Assembly (NCBI GenBank): GCA_021797225.1
Contig: JAKAAE010000029.1
Span: 1 to 14,407 of the forward strand
Direction of reading: 5' to 3'
DNA length: 14,407 nt
Source: Thermoplasmata archaeon
GTDB lineage: Archaea > Thermoplasmatota > Thermoplasmata > Thermoplasmatales > Thermoplasmataceae
The notes beneath the pieces are model-generated. The model was not told the DNA's origin and made no database searches. It saw nothing but the letters and a program-made list of their open reading frames with translations. The translations under genes were made by a program, and so were the position numbers. Positions 1 to 7,646 of this stretch are shown here, piece by piece (within the stretch, counting starts at the first letter, position 1; every line of letters starts with the position of its first letter).

Positions 1-15
1 TGGTTAGAATACCTC

Positions 16-46
16 GTATCAATTCCATTAAGGATAGATTCCTAAT
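16..46 (-). repeat. Degenerate leader-distal CRISPR repeat
   Basis: The leftmost repeat differs from the consensus at four positions: A for T at base 27, and CCT for TTC at 41-43. The other 47 copies look identical. Decay at one end only is typical of the leader-distal end of an array and supports the orientation given for the array. Whether a further repeat lies left of base 1 cannot be seen. Confidence 0.9.
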
Positions 47-2390
47 TTCTTGTATGTTTAAGGAGAGTTTCGCCACTAGATTTGTATCAATTCCTTTAAG
101 GATAGATTTTCAATAATATCAGTGCTGACCCTTCTGTTTTTTCTTCAGCGTATCAATTCCTTTAAGGATAGATTTTCAATAATGCCAGGAAGAGGATCCG
201 GAAGAGGCTTCGGTATGTATCAATTCCTTTAAGGATAGATTTTCAATTAGTAGAAACTTGCTTTTGAGCTAATATAGGTATTTGTATCAATTCCTTTAAG
301 GATAGATTTTCAATCTAAAAATCCACCGATTAAACCGCCTATTACGAAGTATCAATTCCTTTAAGGATAGATTTTCAATTTTCCCGTTTTTCATATAATA
401 ATATGCGGCTAAATCGTATCAATTCCTTTAAGGATAGATTTTCAATTACTTACCGAAGGGGTGGAAATTATGAGCATAGAAGTATCAATTCCTTTAAGGA
501 TAGATTTTCAATACTCTCAACACGGGCAAACTTCAACACGGTAGTACAGTATCAATTCCTTTAAGGATAGATTTTCAATATCCTAATTTTGAAATCATAA
601 TATACAATCCAAATCCGTATCAATTCCTTTAAGGATAGATTTTCAATCCATATCCCTATCCGTTCCGCCGTAAACAATAGTTGTGTATCAATTCCTTTAA
701 GGATAGATTTTCAATGTTTTGAGACCTGAGATTGTAGCCACGTAGTTATTAGTATCAATTCCTTTAAGGATAGATTTTCAATGATATGGATTATATCGCT
801 TAGCCCTTTGTGAGCATCGTATCAATTCCTTTAAGGATAGATTTTCAATACGTGAATTTTGAAAGAACCTTCGCTAACTACAAATGTATCAATTCCTTTA
901 AGGATAGATTTTCAATTTCAGCATCTGGCCATTTCTGCAACGCAAGTTTTTCGTATCAATTCCTTTAAGGATAGATTTTCAATCCTATTCCTCTATGCCC
1001 TCTTATACCGGCTCGAATGTATCAATTCCTTTAAGGATAGATTTTCAATTTAAAAATGAAAGGATATAGACAGGTTTCACTTCCTGAGTATCAATTCCTT
1101 TAAGGATAGATTTTCAATATTGGGTTCAGGAATGGCACGAATTCGCTTACGACTGTATCAATTCCTTTAAGGATAGATTTTCAATTATATCCCACGTCCA
1201 GGGCGTAGCCTCATCCTGAGAGTATCAATTCCTTTAAGGATAGATTTTCAATCGAGAAAGGGAACGGCACAGCAAACCAGTATATAAAGGTGTATCAATT
1301 CCTTTAAGGATAGATTTTCAATCATGACTGACTGGGAATATGCCTCCATGCCCATTCCAGTATCAATTCCTTTAAGGATAGATTTTCAATTTTCGGGAAG
1401 TATTTAGCTCTCTTTAACATGATTAAGTATCAATTCCTTTAAGGATAGATTTTCAATTAATTCGTGCCGTCCAGAGTGAAGGGCGTAACAAGGTATCAAT
1501 TCCTTTAAGGATAGATTTTCAATCGTTTGCCGATATATCCCCTTGATGGAATATATACGTATCAATTCCTTTAAGGATAGATTTTCAATTTCTACGACAT
1601 CAGGACTTAGCGTGAACCCGAATGCGTATCAATTCCTTTAAGGATAGATTTTCAATTTATAGTTGCTATGCTTTCCCATGCTCCCGTTGCGTGTATCAAT
1701 TCCTTTAAGGATAGATTTTCAATTTAATGGGGTGTATAAATCGCCTGTAGATTTCATGTATCAATTCCTTTAAGGATAGATTTTCAATTTTTTCATCTCC
1801 TGTATTGTGATTTCTTCTTGAATAGTATCAATTCCTTTAAGGATAGATTTTCAATTTCTCCAAGAAAAATGACACACAGGCGCACGATTGGGTATCAATT
1901 CCTTTAAGGATAGATTTTCAATCTCAAGGATTGACACACACGCCCCGCCTGCACAGATGTATCAATTCCTTTAAGGATAGATTTTCAATATGATGGAGGA
2001 GTTCGCCAGGAATGAAGAGCCCACGTATCAATTCCTTTAAGGATAGATTTTCAATCGAATGGGATATACTCCCCAATCACCATGAACAGTAGTATCAATT
2101 CCTTTAAGGATAGATTTTCAATTTCGGGGATTTCCGAGACGCCCAGTTCCTTGAGTTTGTATCAATTCCTTTAAGGATAGATTTTCAATGCTATCATCGC
2201 CAGTATGAAGACAAAGGCTGTTATGTATCAATTCCTTTAAGGATAGATTTTCAATCGGAACACCGGTTATAATCCCTGTACAATTCGTTGTGTATCAATT
2301 CCTTTAAGGATAGATTTTCAATAGTTCTTGGACTTCATAGACCTTTAAGAATTGGATATGTATCAATTCCTTTAAGGATAGATTTTCAAT

Positions 2391-2426
2391 ATGTACAACC
2401 ACAAATACGCTCAGTCTTCCGGCTAA
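2391..2426. other. Spacer 36 from the left, homologous to the spacer at 2592
   Basis: This 36-nt spacer matches 26 of 36 bases of the spacer at 2593-2628. Eight of the ten mismatches fall at every third position. Read from its second base it gives CTTTNTLSLPA, against CTTSNTISLPA in the partner. It was probably acquired from the same coding region of a related invader. Confidence 0.75.
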
Positions 2427-2457
2427 GTATCAATTCCTTTAAGGATAGATTTTCAAT

Positions 2458-2493
2458 CAATGTGGCAAACGGTTTTTTTCCACAGTTGGCACA
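2458..2493. other. Spacer 37, zinc-ribbon-like coding content
   Basis: On the minus strand this spacer reads CANCGKKPFATL with no stop. The C-x2-C-G-K motif is typical of a zinc ribbon or zinc finger knuckle, so the targeted gene may encode such a protein. The source element is unknown. Confidence 0.4.
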
Positions 2494-2591
2494 GTATCAA
2501 TTCCTTTAAGGATAGATTTTCAATGATATTCTTTTTAAGTCCTTGTTCATTCCGTATTTAGTATCAATTCCTTTAAGGATAGATTTTCAAT

Positions 2592-2628
2592 TATGTACAA
2601 CAAGCAATACCATAAGCCTACCAGCGAA
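2592..2628. other. Spacer 39, partner of the spacer at 2391
   Basis: This 37-nt spacer, from its second base, aligns without gaps to the spacer at 2391-2426, with differences concentrated at codon third positions. In that frame it reads CTTSNTISLPA. See the spacer at 2391. Confidence 0.75.
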
Positions 2629-3198
2629 GTATCAATTCCTTTAAGGATAGATTTTCAATTGTAAGGCTTTAGCAATAAAGAATATCAGGATTATTAGTAT
2701 CAATTCCTTTAAGGATAGATTTTCAATCGCCGCCAATTCGAACCCATTACTCGGGATCACAACGTATCAATTCCTTTAAGGATAGATTTTCAATAGGATT
2801 CTTTGGAATAAGCGAGCTTGTTGGAACACGTATCAATTCCTTTAAGGATAGATTTTCAATTTTAGAAAGCAGGCTCACCATTTCACCGGCTCCAATCGGT
2901 ATCAATTCCTTTAAGGATAGATTTTCAATGTGGTAATGCTTCTTGATGTCTTCTTCCTGGTAAGGGTATCAATTCCTTTAAGGATAGATTTTCAATCAGC
3001 CGGGGGAGATCGGGGTAAAGGTCAATGAGAGCCGTATCAATTCCTTTAAGGATAGATTTTCAATTACAAGTTCTCTCTCGGAGACATGGTTATAATCAGG
3101 GTATCAATTCCTTTAAGGATAGATTTTCAATTGTCTGGCTGTCTATGAATGATACAGATGTAACATTGTATCAATTCCTTTAAGGATAGATTTTCAAT

Positions 3199-3309
3199 AA
3201 GATATCTCACTAGTACTATAAAAATATTATTAAATTGACCAAGACACATATAAAAATATTTTAATACGATTATATTTTTATTTATATACTCGAAATACAT
3301 TATCATCTA
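3199..3309 (-). promoter_or_regulatory. CRISPR leader
   Basis: This AT-rich, gene-free stretch lies between the cas2 stop and the first intact repeat. It has no good ORF. On the minus strand it holds several TATA-like stretches (around 3217-3225, 3247-3256 and 3280-3289), any of which could start the pre-crRNA; the one near 3252 would start transcription about 30 bases before the first repeat. The 13 bases next to the repeat belong to a 14-bp element also found in the cas6 promoter. Leaders of this kind both drive array transcription and direct Cas1-Cas2 to the first repeat. Confidence 0.85.
3217..3260. repeat. 12-bp direct repeat in the leader
   Basis: TATAAAAATATT occurs at 3217-3228 and again at 3249-3260, a start-to-start distance of 32 bp, or about three helical turns. 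It may be a duplicated promoter element or a leader site used in adaptation. The region is AT-rich, so chance is possible. Confidence 0.6.
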
Positions 3310-3573
3310 TTATTCTAGAAAATTATCACTCTTATATTTTTGTTCCCCAAATTTAAGTTCTTGGAATATCTGGCTATCCATAATTTTCCACACATATACA
3401 ATTTCATCAGTCTTTAAAGATTTTTTTAGTAAATATTCAAGTTCCATTATTTGAGACTTATTTAAATTTCCACGAAAAACACTATTTTGTATGTGAATCA
3501 GATATAATTGACAGATTTTTTTAAAAATTTCTGTCCGATCTGCATGCACATCATATGAAACTATAATAAACAT
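3310..3573 (-). CDS. cas2: Cas2, CRISPR adaptation protein
   Basis: This 87-residue protein opens MFIIVSYDV, the first beta strand of the Cas2 ferredoxin-like fold, with the conserved Asp at position 8. Its length is normal for the family. Cas2 dimerises between two Cas1 dimers and acts as the ruler that holds the prespacer during integration. The ATG follows the cas1 stop TAG with no gap, and a strong GGAGGT at 3584-3589 inside the end of cas1 lies 10 bases upstream, which fixes the start. It is the last gene of the cas operon, and the stop TAA is followed directly by an in-frame TAG. The array leader begins immediately downstream. Confidence 0.97.
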   Translation of the reverse strand: MFIIVSYDVHADRTEIFKKICQLYLIHIQNSVFRGNLNKSQIMELEYLLKKSLKTDEIVYVWKIMDSQIFQELKFGEQKYKSDNFLE

Positions 3574-4530
3574 CTAATATTTTACCTCCATATTGAAGGG
3601 AACATATTGTGCAATATTCATATAATTCTTTATTAATTTAAATAATTCTATTTTTAACAGTTCTCTATTAGAAATATTCCGATTTAACTTTCCATAAAAA
3701 TATGATTCGTTCAACCATCTCTCCCACTCCTTAAGAAAGTCCTTTCTTCCATTATCATTTAAAAGTATACCATTTCCCTCTTTATGAAAACTATTTTTTG
3801 TGATAATATTCTTCTTTATAACCTTCAGAATAAACTTGTCTACAAGAAACGGCTTAAAAACTTCCGAAATATCGAGTACAAGAGAGTAACGTGAGGTTTC
3901 AGGTGAATGGTAAAAAGATATAGTTGGATTTAATGAAACATAACGTGATTGTGTTACAAGTTCTGAATAAAGCCTAGAATTGCCAAAGGAGATCAATGTA
4001 TTACCAAAATTATCTGGGGGATGTTTCACTCGCTTGTTAATTTTAAAGGTATCAGGAAGTAGTGAGTCCAACTTTTCGTAATAGTTTTTTCTCATCCTTG
4101 CTTCTATCAACATTAATTCTTCAACGGAATTGCCTTTAATCTCACTTACATCAAAATTAATTCCATACTGCGAAAGGAAGCTTTTCATATTCACTCTTAT
4201 TCCTTCCACAAGCCGGTTACAAAGGTCTAATCGCCTCTCTTTATTGAGATATAGTTTAACCTGTTCTATAGTAAGATCGCCACTGAAATATTGTTCCTTT
4301 GGCCAGAAACTCCCAACATAATTGCCATAATATCCAAAGAAATTTAATACAATATTATGCTTTGCTGAAGTATTTAAGGCTCCACTAGTTACACTGCACC
4401 CACCGTATATATTCAAAGATCTAATATTTTCTACAGGTATGCGCCTGAAACCGTCCCTTGAATTAAATCGTAATACTGATTCCTCAGCCTGTAGAACCCC
4501 ATTTCCCAAAATATAAAAATTTTCTTTCAT
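3574..4530 (-). CDS. cas1: Cas1, CRISPR integrase
   Basis: Cas1 joins prespacer ends to the leader-proximal repeat. I choose the ATG at 4530 (318 residues, MKENFYILGNG). It matches the usual Cas1 N-terminus, overlaps the cas4 stop as ATGA, and has AGGAGC ten bases upstream. An in-frame ATG at 4557 would add nine residues with no family resemblance. The beta-rich N-terminal half runs to about residue 90, followed by the helical catalytic domain. The metal ligands are visible: E143 in LIEARMRKNYYE, H208 in SFYHSPE, and the acidic pair D220/E223 in VLDISEVFKPF. Nothing suggests inactivation. Cas4 and Cas2 flank it, forming the adaptation module. Confidence 0.98.
   Translation of the reverse strand: MKENFYILGNGVLQAEESVLRFNSRDGFRRIPVENIRSLNIYGGCSVTSGALNTSAKHNIVLNFFGYYGNYVGSFWPKEQYFSGDLTIEQVKLYLNKERRLDLCNRLVEGIRVNMKSFLSQYGINFDVSEIKGNSVEELMLIEARMRKNYYEKLDSLLPDTFKINKRVKHPPDNFGNTLISFGNSRLYSELVTQSRYVSLNPTISFYHSPETSRYSLVLDISEVFKPFLVDKFILKVIKKNIITKNSFHKEGNGILLNDNGRKDFLKEWERWLNESYFYGKLNRNISNRELLKIELFKLIKNYMNIAQYVPFNMEVKY
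3584..3589 (-). promoter_or_regulatory. Ribosome binding site for cas2
   Basis: GGAGGT on the minus strand, ten bases before the cas2 ATG and inside the last codons of cas1. It shows that internal genes of this operon use Shine-Dalgarno initiation. Confidence 0.8.
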
Positions 4531-5039
4531 GACCAACAGAGCTCCTGATAACTGCATCCCTTACATACGGGTATTTTTACGGGCTTAGGGCATGCCCCAT
4601 CTAGAATCCTGTTCATTTCTAAAATTTTAGCATCTACTTTTTCAGAATTTTGTTCTACTTTAATTTTCTTCCTTACCTGAACAAGATGTATAAAACCTAC
4701 CACTTCTTGCTCTGTAATTTCTGATAAGATTTTCATATAATACTGAACCTGTAAAATTTGTGGTTCTGAAATAGATTTCCCTTTTTTTATTTCATGTATT
4801 TCAAGTACATTATTTTTTGATATAAAGTCGATCTGGCATATCCCATCTATAATCAATTCCTTTTTATTTCGCAAAAATGAATAACTATCCAGCACCTTAC
4901 CAACCTGTACGTGCTCATTTTCACTGAAGTTACCATATATGTTTTTATGTTGGAGCCAGAATCTAGTGTTGCATGTGGCAAAATTAAAGAAATCTAACCC
5001 CTTAATATTGTATTTTTTATAAGAATATGTTGTCATCAT
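4527..5039 (-). CDS. cas4: Cas4, adaptation nuclease with Fe-S cluster
   Basis: Cas4 trims prespacers and selects for PAM-bearing ends before Cas1-Cas2 integration. The RecB-like PD-(D/E)xK core is visible. Numbering from the ATG at 5048: H46 and G50 in EHVQVGK, D74 in QIDFI, E86 and K88 in HEIKK, and Q100/Y104 in the QxxxY motif. Four cysteines, C26 and C162/C165/C171, fit the Fe-S cluster. That ATG lies only two bases after the GGAGGT at 5051-5056, which is too close. The ATG at 5039 (MMTTYSYKKY) is 11 bases away and is my choice, giving 170 residues. The gene begins inside the end of cas3 and overlaps cas1 by four bases, so translation is probably coupled. Confidence 0.95.
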   Translation of the reverse strand: MMTTYSYKKYNIKGLDFFNFATCNTRFWLQHKNIYGNFSENEHVQVGKVLDSYSFLRNKKELIIDGICQIDFISKNNVLEIHEIKKGKSISEPQILQVQYYMKILSEITEQEVVGFIHLVQVRKKIKVEQNSEKVDAKILEMNRILDGACPKPVKIPVCKGCSYQELCWS

Positions 5040-6816
5040 TTTCTGCATTCACCTCCTCTGGTTTTAATAATTTTTGGGAAACAAACATTTGGTTATATAA
5101 AACTTTGAGCATTTTCATATAATATTCTGGTTTTTCAGAACCACAGATAATATTGTAAATATTTTCTTGTATCTTTAATGCAAATTTAGATCTATTTAGA
5201 AAATCTTCGTTCGTCATAGCTATGAGACGGCCTCCTCGCCTGCTTGTTATACCTTCATATATTATGTTAACTTTTTGAATTTTTTCATAGAAATCTTTAA
5301 CTACATATACTTTTGCAACTTCATTATATTCCATTTTATAGTGTGTTTTTGCATATACTATGTCATCTTCTGTTTCTTTTAGATCTGGTAGTTGAATTTT
5401 TATATTCCTCGTTATCCCTCGGAAATAACCAAAATTTATAAAAAAATTATTAATCCAGCTATGTATATCTAAAATGTCTTCCTGTGATAAATATAAATCA
5501 TTATCTATTTCCCTTTCAAACTGATCTATTTTAAAATATCTTTGCATAAGGGGCACTTTGGCCACTAATGCGTGTACCTGGTCCCTTAAATCATGATTTC
5601 CAGAAAATCTAGAAACTGTATATAAAAATCCAGCCATATGATTTTCACAGTAACACGCGCTAAAATTTTTTGGCGATAATGAAATTTTTTCAGTTATGTA
5701 TTTCATGATGTCCTTATAATTTAAATTAACTTTACTGTCCAAATTTTTAAGGACCTTTATCTGTTCAGTATTAACATGTATGAAAATTGATGCGTTTATT
5801 CCAGATCTTCCACTTCTACCTATCCTCTGCCAGAAATTTTCATAATAGGGTCCCGGTTCTAAATGTGATATTAGCGGGTTAATATTTATTCCAAGTTCTG
5901 CTGCATTCGTAGCAACTATTAATTTTTCATCCAATTTTTTTACACTTTTATTTGTAGATCTATGATAATAACCAGTCATTTCCAGTGGAAATATCCCTTC
6001 TCCGTTAAGTCTATATATAAATCTCTCTGCATCAATTTTATGGTCAAACATGTACATAGTTTTTCCTTCCATATTTACATGCACTTTTTCGTTTATCAAA
6101 GGTCTGTTTGTAAATGTCAGGCTTAATTTACCGCTTATCTTTCTTGCGTTTGAATCATCATCTGTTGTTTCTACCTCTATTACGAATGGAATTATGCCAT
6201 ATTTTTGCAGAATTTGGATTAGCTTTTGATTAGGAGTTCCTGAAGAAAAAACAAACTTTAAATTATTCCCGGTTGCCCTTGAAAGTAGTATGAGTGCAAT
6301 TATTTTACCTATGCTTTCCTCATCATAGGCATGGTATTCATCAATTATGAATAATGATATTCTCTTAAATAACTCTGACCACTGAAGTAATTTATTTTCT
6401 TTAATGGTGCCACCGTGCCGCTTATACGAATTTATATAAAAGCCGGAAACATAAAGTGATATAATATCTATATTGGTCAGCAGGATATCATTTTTTTCTA
6501 ACTTTTCTGGTATTCCCCATAGTCTATCTTTCCTTTTATCGGCTCCTGTAACCTTGTCAAAATGTATTTCCTCTTCCATGGTCACAGATTGCTCTGCTAT
6601 TTTATCATATAATTCTGCCATAATGGCATTTGTTGGCTCTGTAATTATAGATTTCGATCGACCAGTAAAAGACTGCGCAGAGGAAGAGAATGTGGGCAGT
6701 AGAAATCCAAATGTTTTACCAGCTCCAGTTGGTGCATGTATAAAAATGACATTCCCAGAACTTTTAATTGCATCGTTTGTATTATTTATAATATCTTTAA
6801 GTTCTTGTTCTGTCAA
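5017..6816 (-). CDS. cas3: Cas3 helicase (Cas3'), type I-D
   Basis: This is the superfamily 2 helicase that unwinds target DNA for the I-D effector. It has no HD nuclease, which in I-D sits in Cas10d. From a TTG at 6816 (599 residues) the motifs are Walker A APTGAGKT at 28-35, motif Ia TEPTNAIM near 59, the DEYH box at 159-162, SSGTPN at 190-195, ATNAAELGI at 301-309 and QRIGRSGRSG at 329-338. The C-terminal 250 residues are unassigned. The TTG has no ribosome binding site, and the same frame stays open for 58 more codons with no ATG, GTG or TTG. The real start is probably at 6980, with one base missing (see the next entry). It overlaps cas4 at its 3' end. Confidence 0.9.
   Translation of the reverse strand: MTEQELKDIINNTNDAIKSSGNVIFIHAPTGAGKTFGFLLPTFSSSAQSFTGRSKSIITEPTNAIMAELYDKIAEQSVTMEEEIHFDKVTGADKRKDRLWGIPEKLEKNDILLTNIDIISLYVSGFYINSYKRHGGTIKENKLLQWSELFKRISLFIIDEYHAYDEESIGKIIALILLSRATGNNLKFVFSSGTPNQKLIQILQKYGIIPFVIEVETTDDDSNARKISGKLSLTFTNRPLINEKVHVNMEGKTMYMFDHKIDAERFIYRLNGEGIFPLEMTGYYHRSTNKSVKKLDEKLIVATNAAELGININPLISHLEPGPYYENFWQRIGRSGRSGINASIFIHVNTEQIKVLKNLDSKVNLNYKDIMKYITEKISLSPKNFSACYCENHMAGFLYTVSRFSGNHDLRDQVHALVAKVPLMQRYFKIDQFEREIDNDLYLSQEDILDIHSWINNFFINFGYFRGITRNIKIQLPDLKETEDDIVYAKTHYKMEYNEVAKVYVVKDFYEKIQKVNIIYEGITSRRGGRLIAMTNEDFLNRSKFALKIQENIYNIICGSEKPEYYMKMLKVLYNQMFVSQKLLKPEEVNAENDDNIFL
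5050..5058 (-). promoter_or_regulatory. Ribosome binding site deciding the cas4 start
   Basis: GAGGAGGTG on the minus strand lies inside the end of cas3. It is two bases from the first ATG (5048) but 11 from the next (5039), favouring the latter. Confidence 0.7.
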
Positions 6817-6980
6817 TTTTTTGCCATTTTTTCTAACTTTTTGGATTAGGTATCCAATGTCATCCTCTCTTTTATTAAAAAAAAGTAGTATTTCCTGAAA
6901 CCGATTCAGTTTAACACCTGAGAATTCGATCTCTGAGTTTTCCAGATATTGTGGACTAATTGTTATGCTTACTTCATCAT
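6817..6980 (-). pseudogene. cas3: N-terminal part of cas3 cut off by an apparent 1-base deletion
   Basis: The cas3 frame continues upstream of the TTG to the end of cas5, encoding VSITISPQYLE and later KLNRFQEILLFF, a plausible helicase N-terminus. No usual start codon lies in that frame. On the minus strand two adjacent ATG codons at 6980-6975 are followed by AAGTAAGC, so reading stops at once. One extra A would give MMKVSITISPQYLE and join the long frame. A Shine-Dalgarno-like GGGGATGA at 6991-6998 lies ten bases before that ATG. The missing base would fall at 6973-6974. This is a real frameshift, a recoding site, or a sequencing or assembly error; the last is quite possible. Confidence 0.7.
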
Positions 6981-6986
6981 CCGTAT

Positions 6987-7646
6987 TTATTCATCCCCAT
7001 AAAAATAATTTGCTATTTCGCTGGGTTTGACATTCTTTTTTATGATGTATCTGTCTGAATAATGATAAACAAAATCTGTTTTTATTGATCGTAATTTATC
7101 AAACCCATTTACAATTCCAGACGTAAATAAATTTACCCAGACATTATCCCTGTTATCGATAGATACCCTTCTACAAAAACCAAGAGTACTCTTCATATTT
7201 CCAAGTCTTATTGTAAATTTTTCTGGAAATCTATAGGACATGTTTTTATTATATATGATATAAAAATAAAAGTTATTGTTTGGAGAAAGACCCTGCCTTT
7301 TAATCCAGCTTCTGAAGGGCGACCTTTTAGATTTTATTATAGCCTGCTGGTCTGCATACCCCTCACTGAGAAATGATGTGGCCATATCATATACTCTCGT
7401 TTTCTGGCATCTGCCTATGGGAATACCAACAGTAGATACAAAATTGAAATTTTTTATTTCACTGTAATCAGGTTTATGTGATGTGTATTTAAAGGCAGTA
7501 TTATATATATTGAAGCTAAAGTTTATGGCATAATCAAGAGCGATATCACCAATCCATGGATAGGTGGTGGTTGAACCCGAAGCTCCAGCATCGAGCGAAC
7601 TGTTATAAAACAGTGGGTCTAAAAGTTGTAGCTCATATTTCTCCAT
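6987..7646 (-). CDS. csc1: Csc1, Cas5-family subunit of the type I-D effector
   Basis: This 219-residue protein resembles Csc1, the Cas5-type RAMP of I-D, which caps the crRNA 5' handle in the effector. The N-terminus (LQLLDPLFYNSS, then WIGDIALDYAIN near residues 31-42) follows the Csc1 pattern of a RAMP strand followed by a G-x-x-A-L-x-Y-A segment. The position between csc2 and cas3 fits. The ATG at 7646 is preceded by AGAGGAAG inside the end of csc2 and overlaps it by 14 bases, so the two are probably translationally coupled. No catalytic residues are expected. RAMP proteins diverge strongly, so the assignment rests on pattern plus context. Confidence 0.88.
   Translation of the reverse strand: MEKYELQLLDPLFYNSSLDAGASGSTTTYPWIGDIALDYAINFSFNIYNTAFKYTSHKPDYSEIKNFNFVSTVGIPIGRCQKTRVYDMATSFLSEGYADQQAIIKSKRSPFRSWIKRQGLSPNNNFYFYIIYNKNMSYRFPEKFTIRLGNMKSTLGFCRRVSIDNRDNVWVNLFTSGIVNGFDKLRSIKTDFVYHYSDRYIIKKNVKPSEIANYFYGDE
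6991..6998 (-). promoter_or_regulatory. Probable ribosome binding site for cas3
   Basis: GGGGATGA on the minus strand, in the last codons of cas5 (csc1), ten bases before the paired ATG codons at 6980 and 6977. Its spacing matches that of the cas2 site and supports 6980 as the original cas3 start. Confidence 0.5.

Larger units (their letters stand above)
16..3198 (-). CRISPR. CRISPR array, 48 repeats and 47 spacers
   Basis: A 31-bp unit starting GTATCAATTCCTTTAAGG and ending GATAGATTTTCAAT recurs from base 16 to 3198. I count 48 copies at about 66-68 bp intervals. All but the leftmost look identical, and the 47 spacers are 34-39 bp, mostly 36. Read on the minus strand the repeat ends in ATTGATAC, which resembles the ATTGAAAC tag left by Cas6 on crRNAs. 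This, the decayed repeat at the left end and the cas genes on the right all place the leader on the right, with the youngest spacers near 3198. The repeat has a weak TCCTT-T-AAGGA inverted core. Spacers look richer in G+C than the cas genes. Several read through as plausible protein in one direction or the other. It is the same orientation as the cas operon, so some read-through from cas2 is possible. Confidence 0.99.

Noticed and set aside
859..1053. 64-residue plus-strand ORF inside the array
   Set aside because: It is made of repeat and spacer sequence, and its INSFKDRFSI segments are just the translated CRISPR repeat.
1856..1958. Adjacent spacers sharing TGACACACA
   Set aside because: The similarity is short and does not extend in register, unlike the pair at 2391 and 2592.
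2288..2509. 73-residue plus-strand ORF inside the array
   Set aside because: It is also a translation of tandem CRISPR repeats, not a gene.
2728..2763. Spacer containing a GGTTCGAAT-like stretch on the minus strand, suggesting a tRNA T-arm target
   Set aside because: The flanking bases do not form a T-stem, and the spacer reads through as VVIPSNGFELAA, so a coding target is more likely.
6877..6884. Run of eight T on the coding strand of the cas3 extension as a slippage or phase-variation site
   Set aside because: The frames from the nearby ATG codons hit stops before reaching the run, so slippage there could not restore cas3.
6473..6898. 141-residue plus-strand ORF opposite the start of cas3
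   Set aside because: It is antisense to the helicase motifs, including Walker A, and has no recognisable features.
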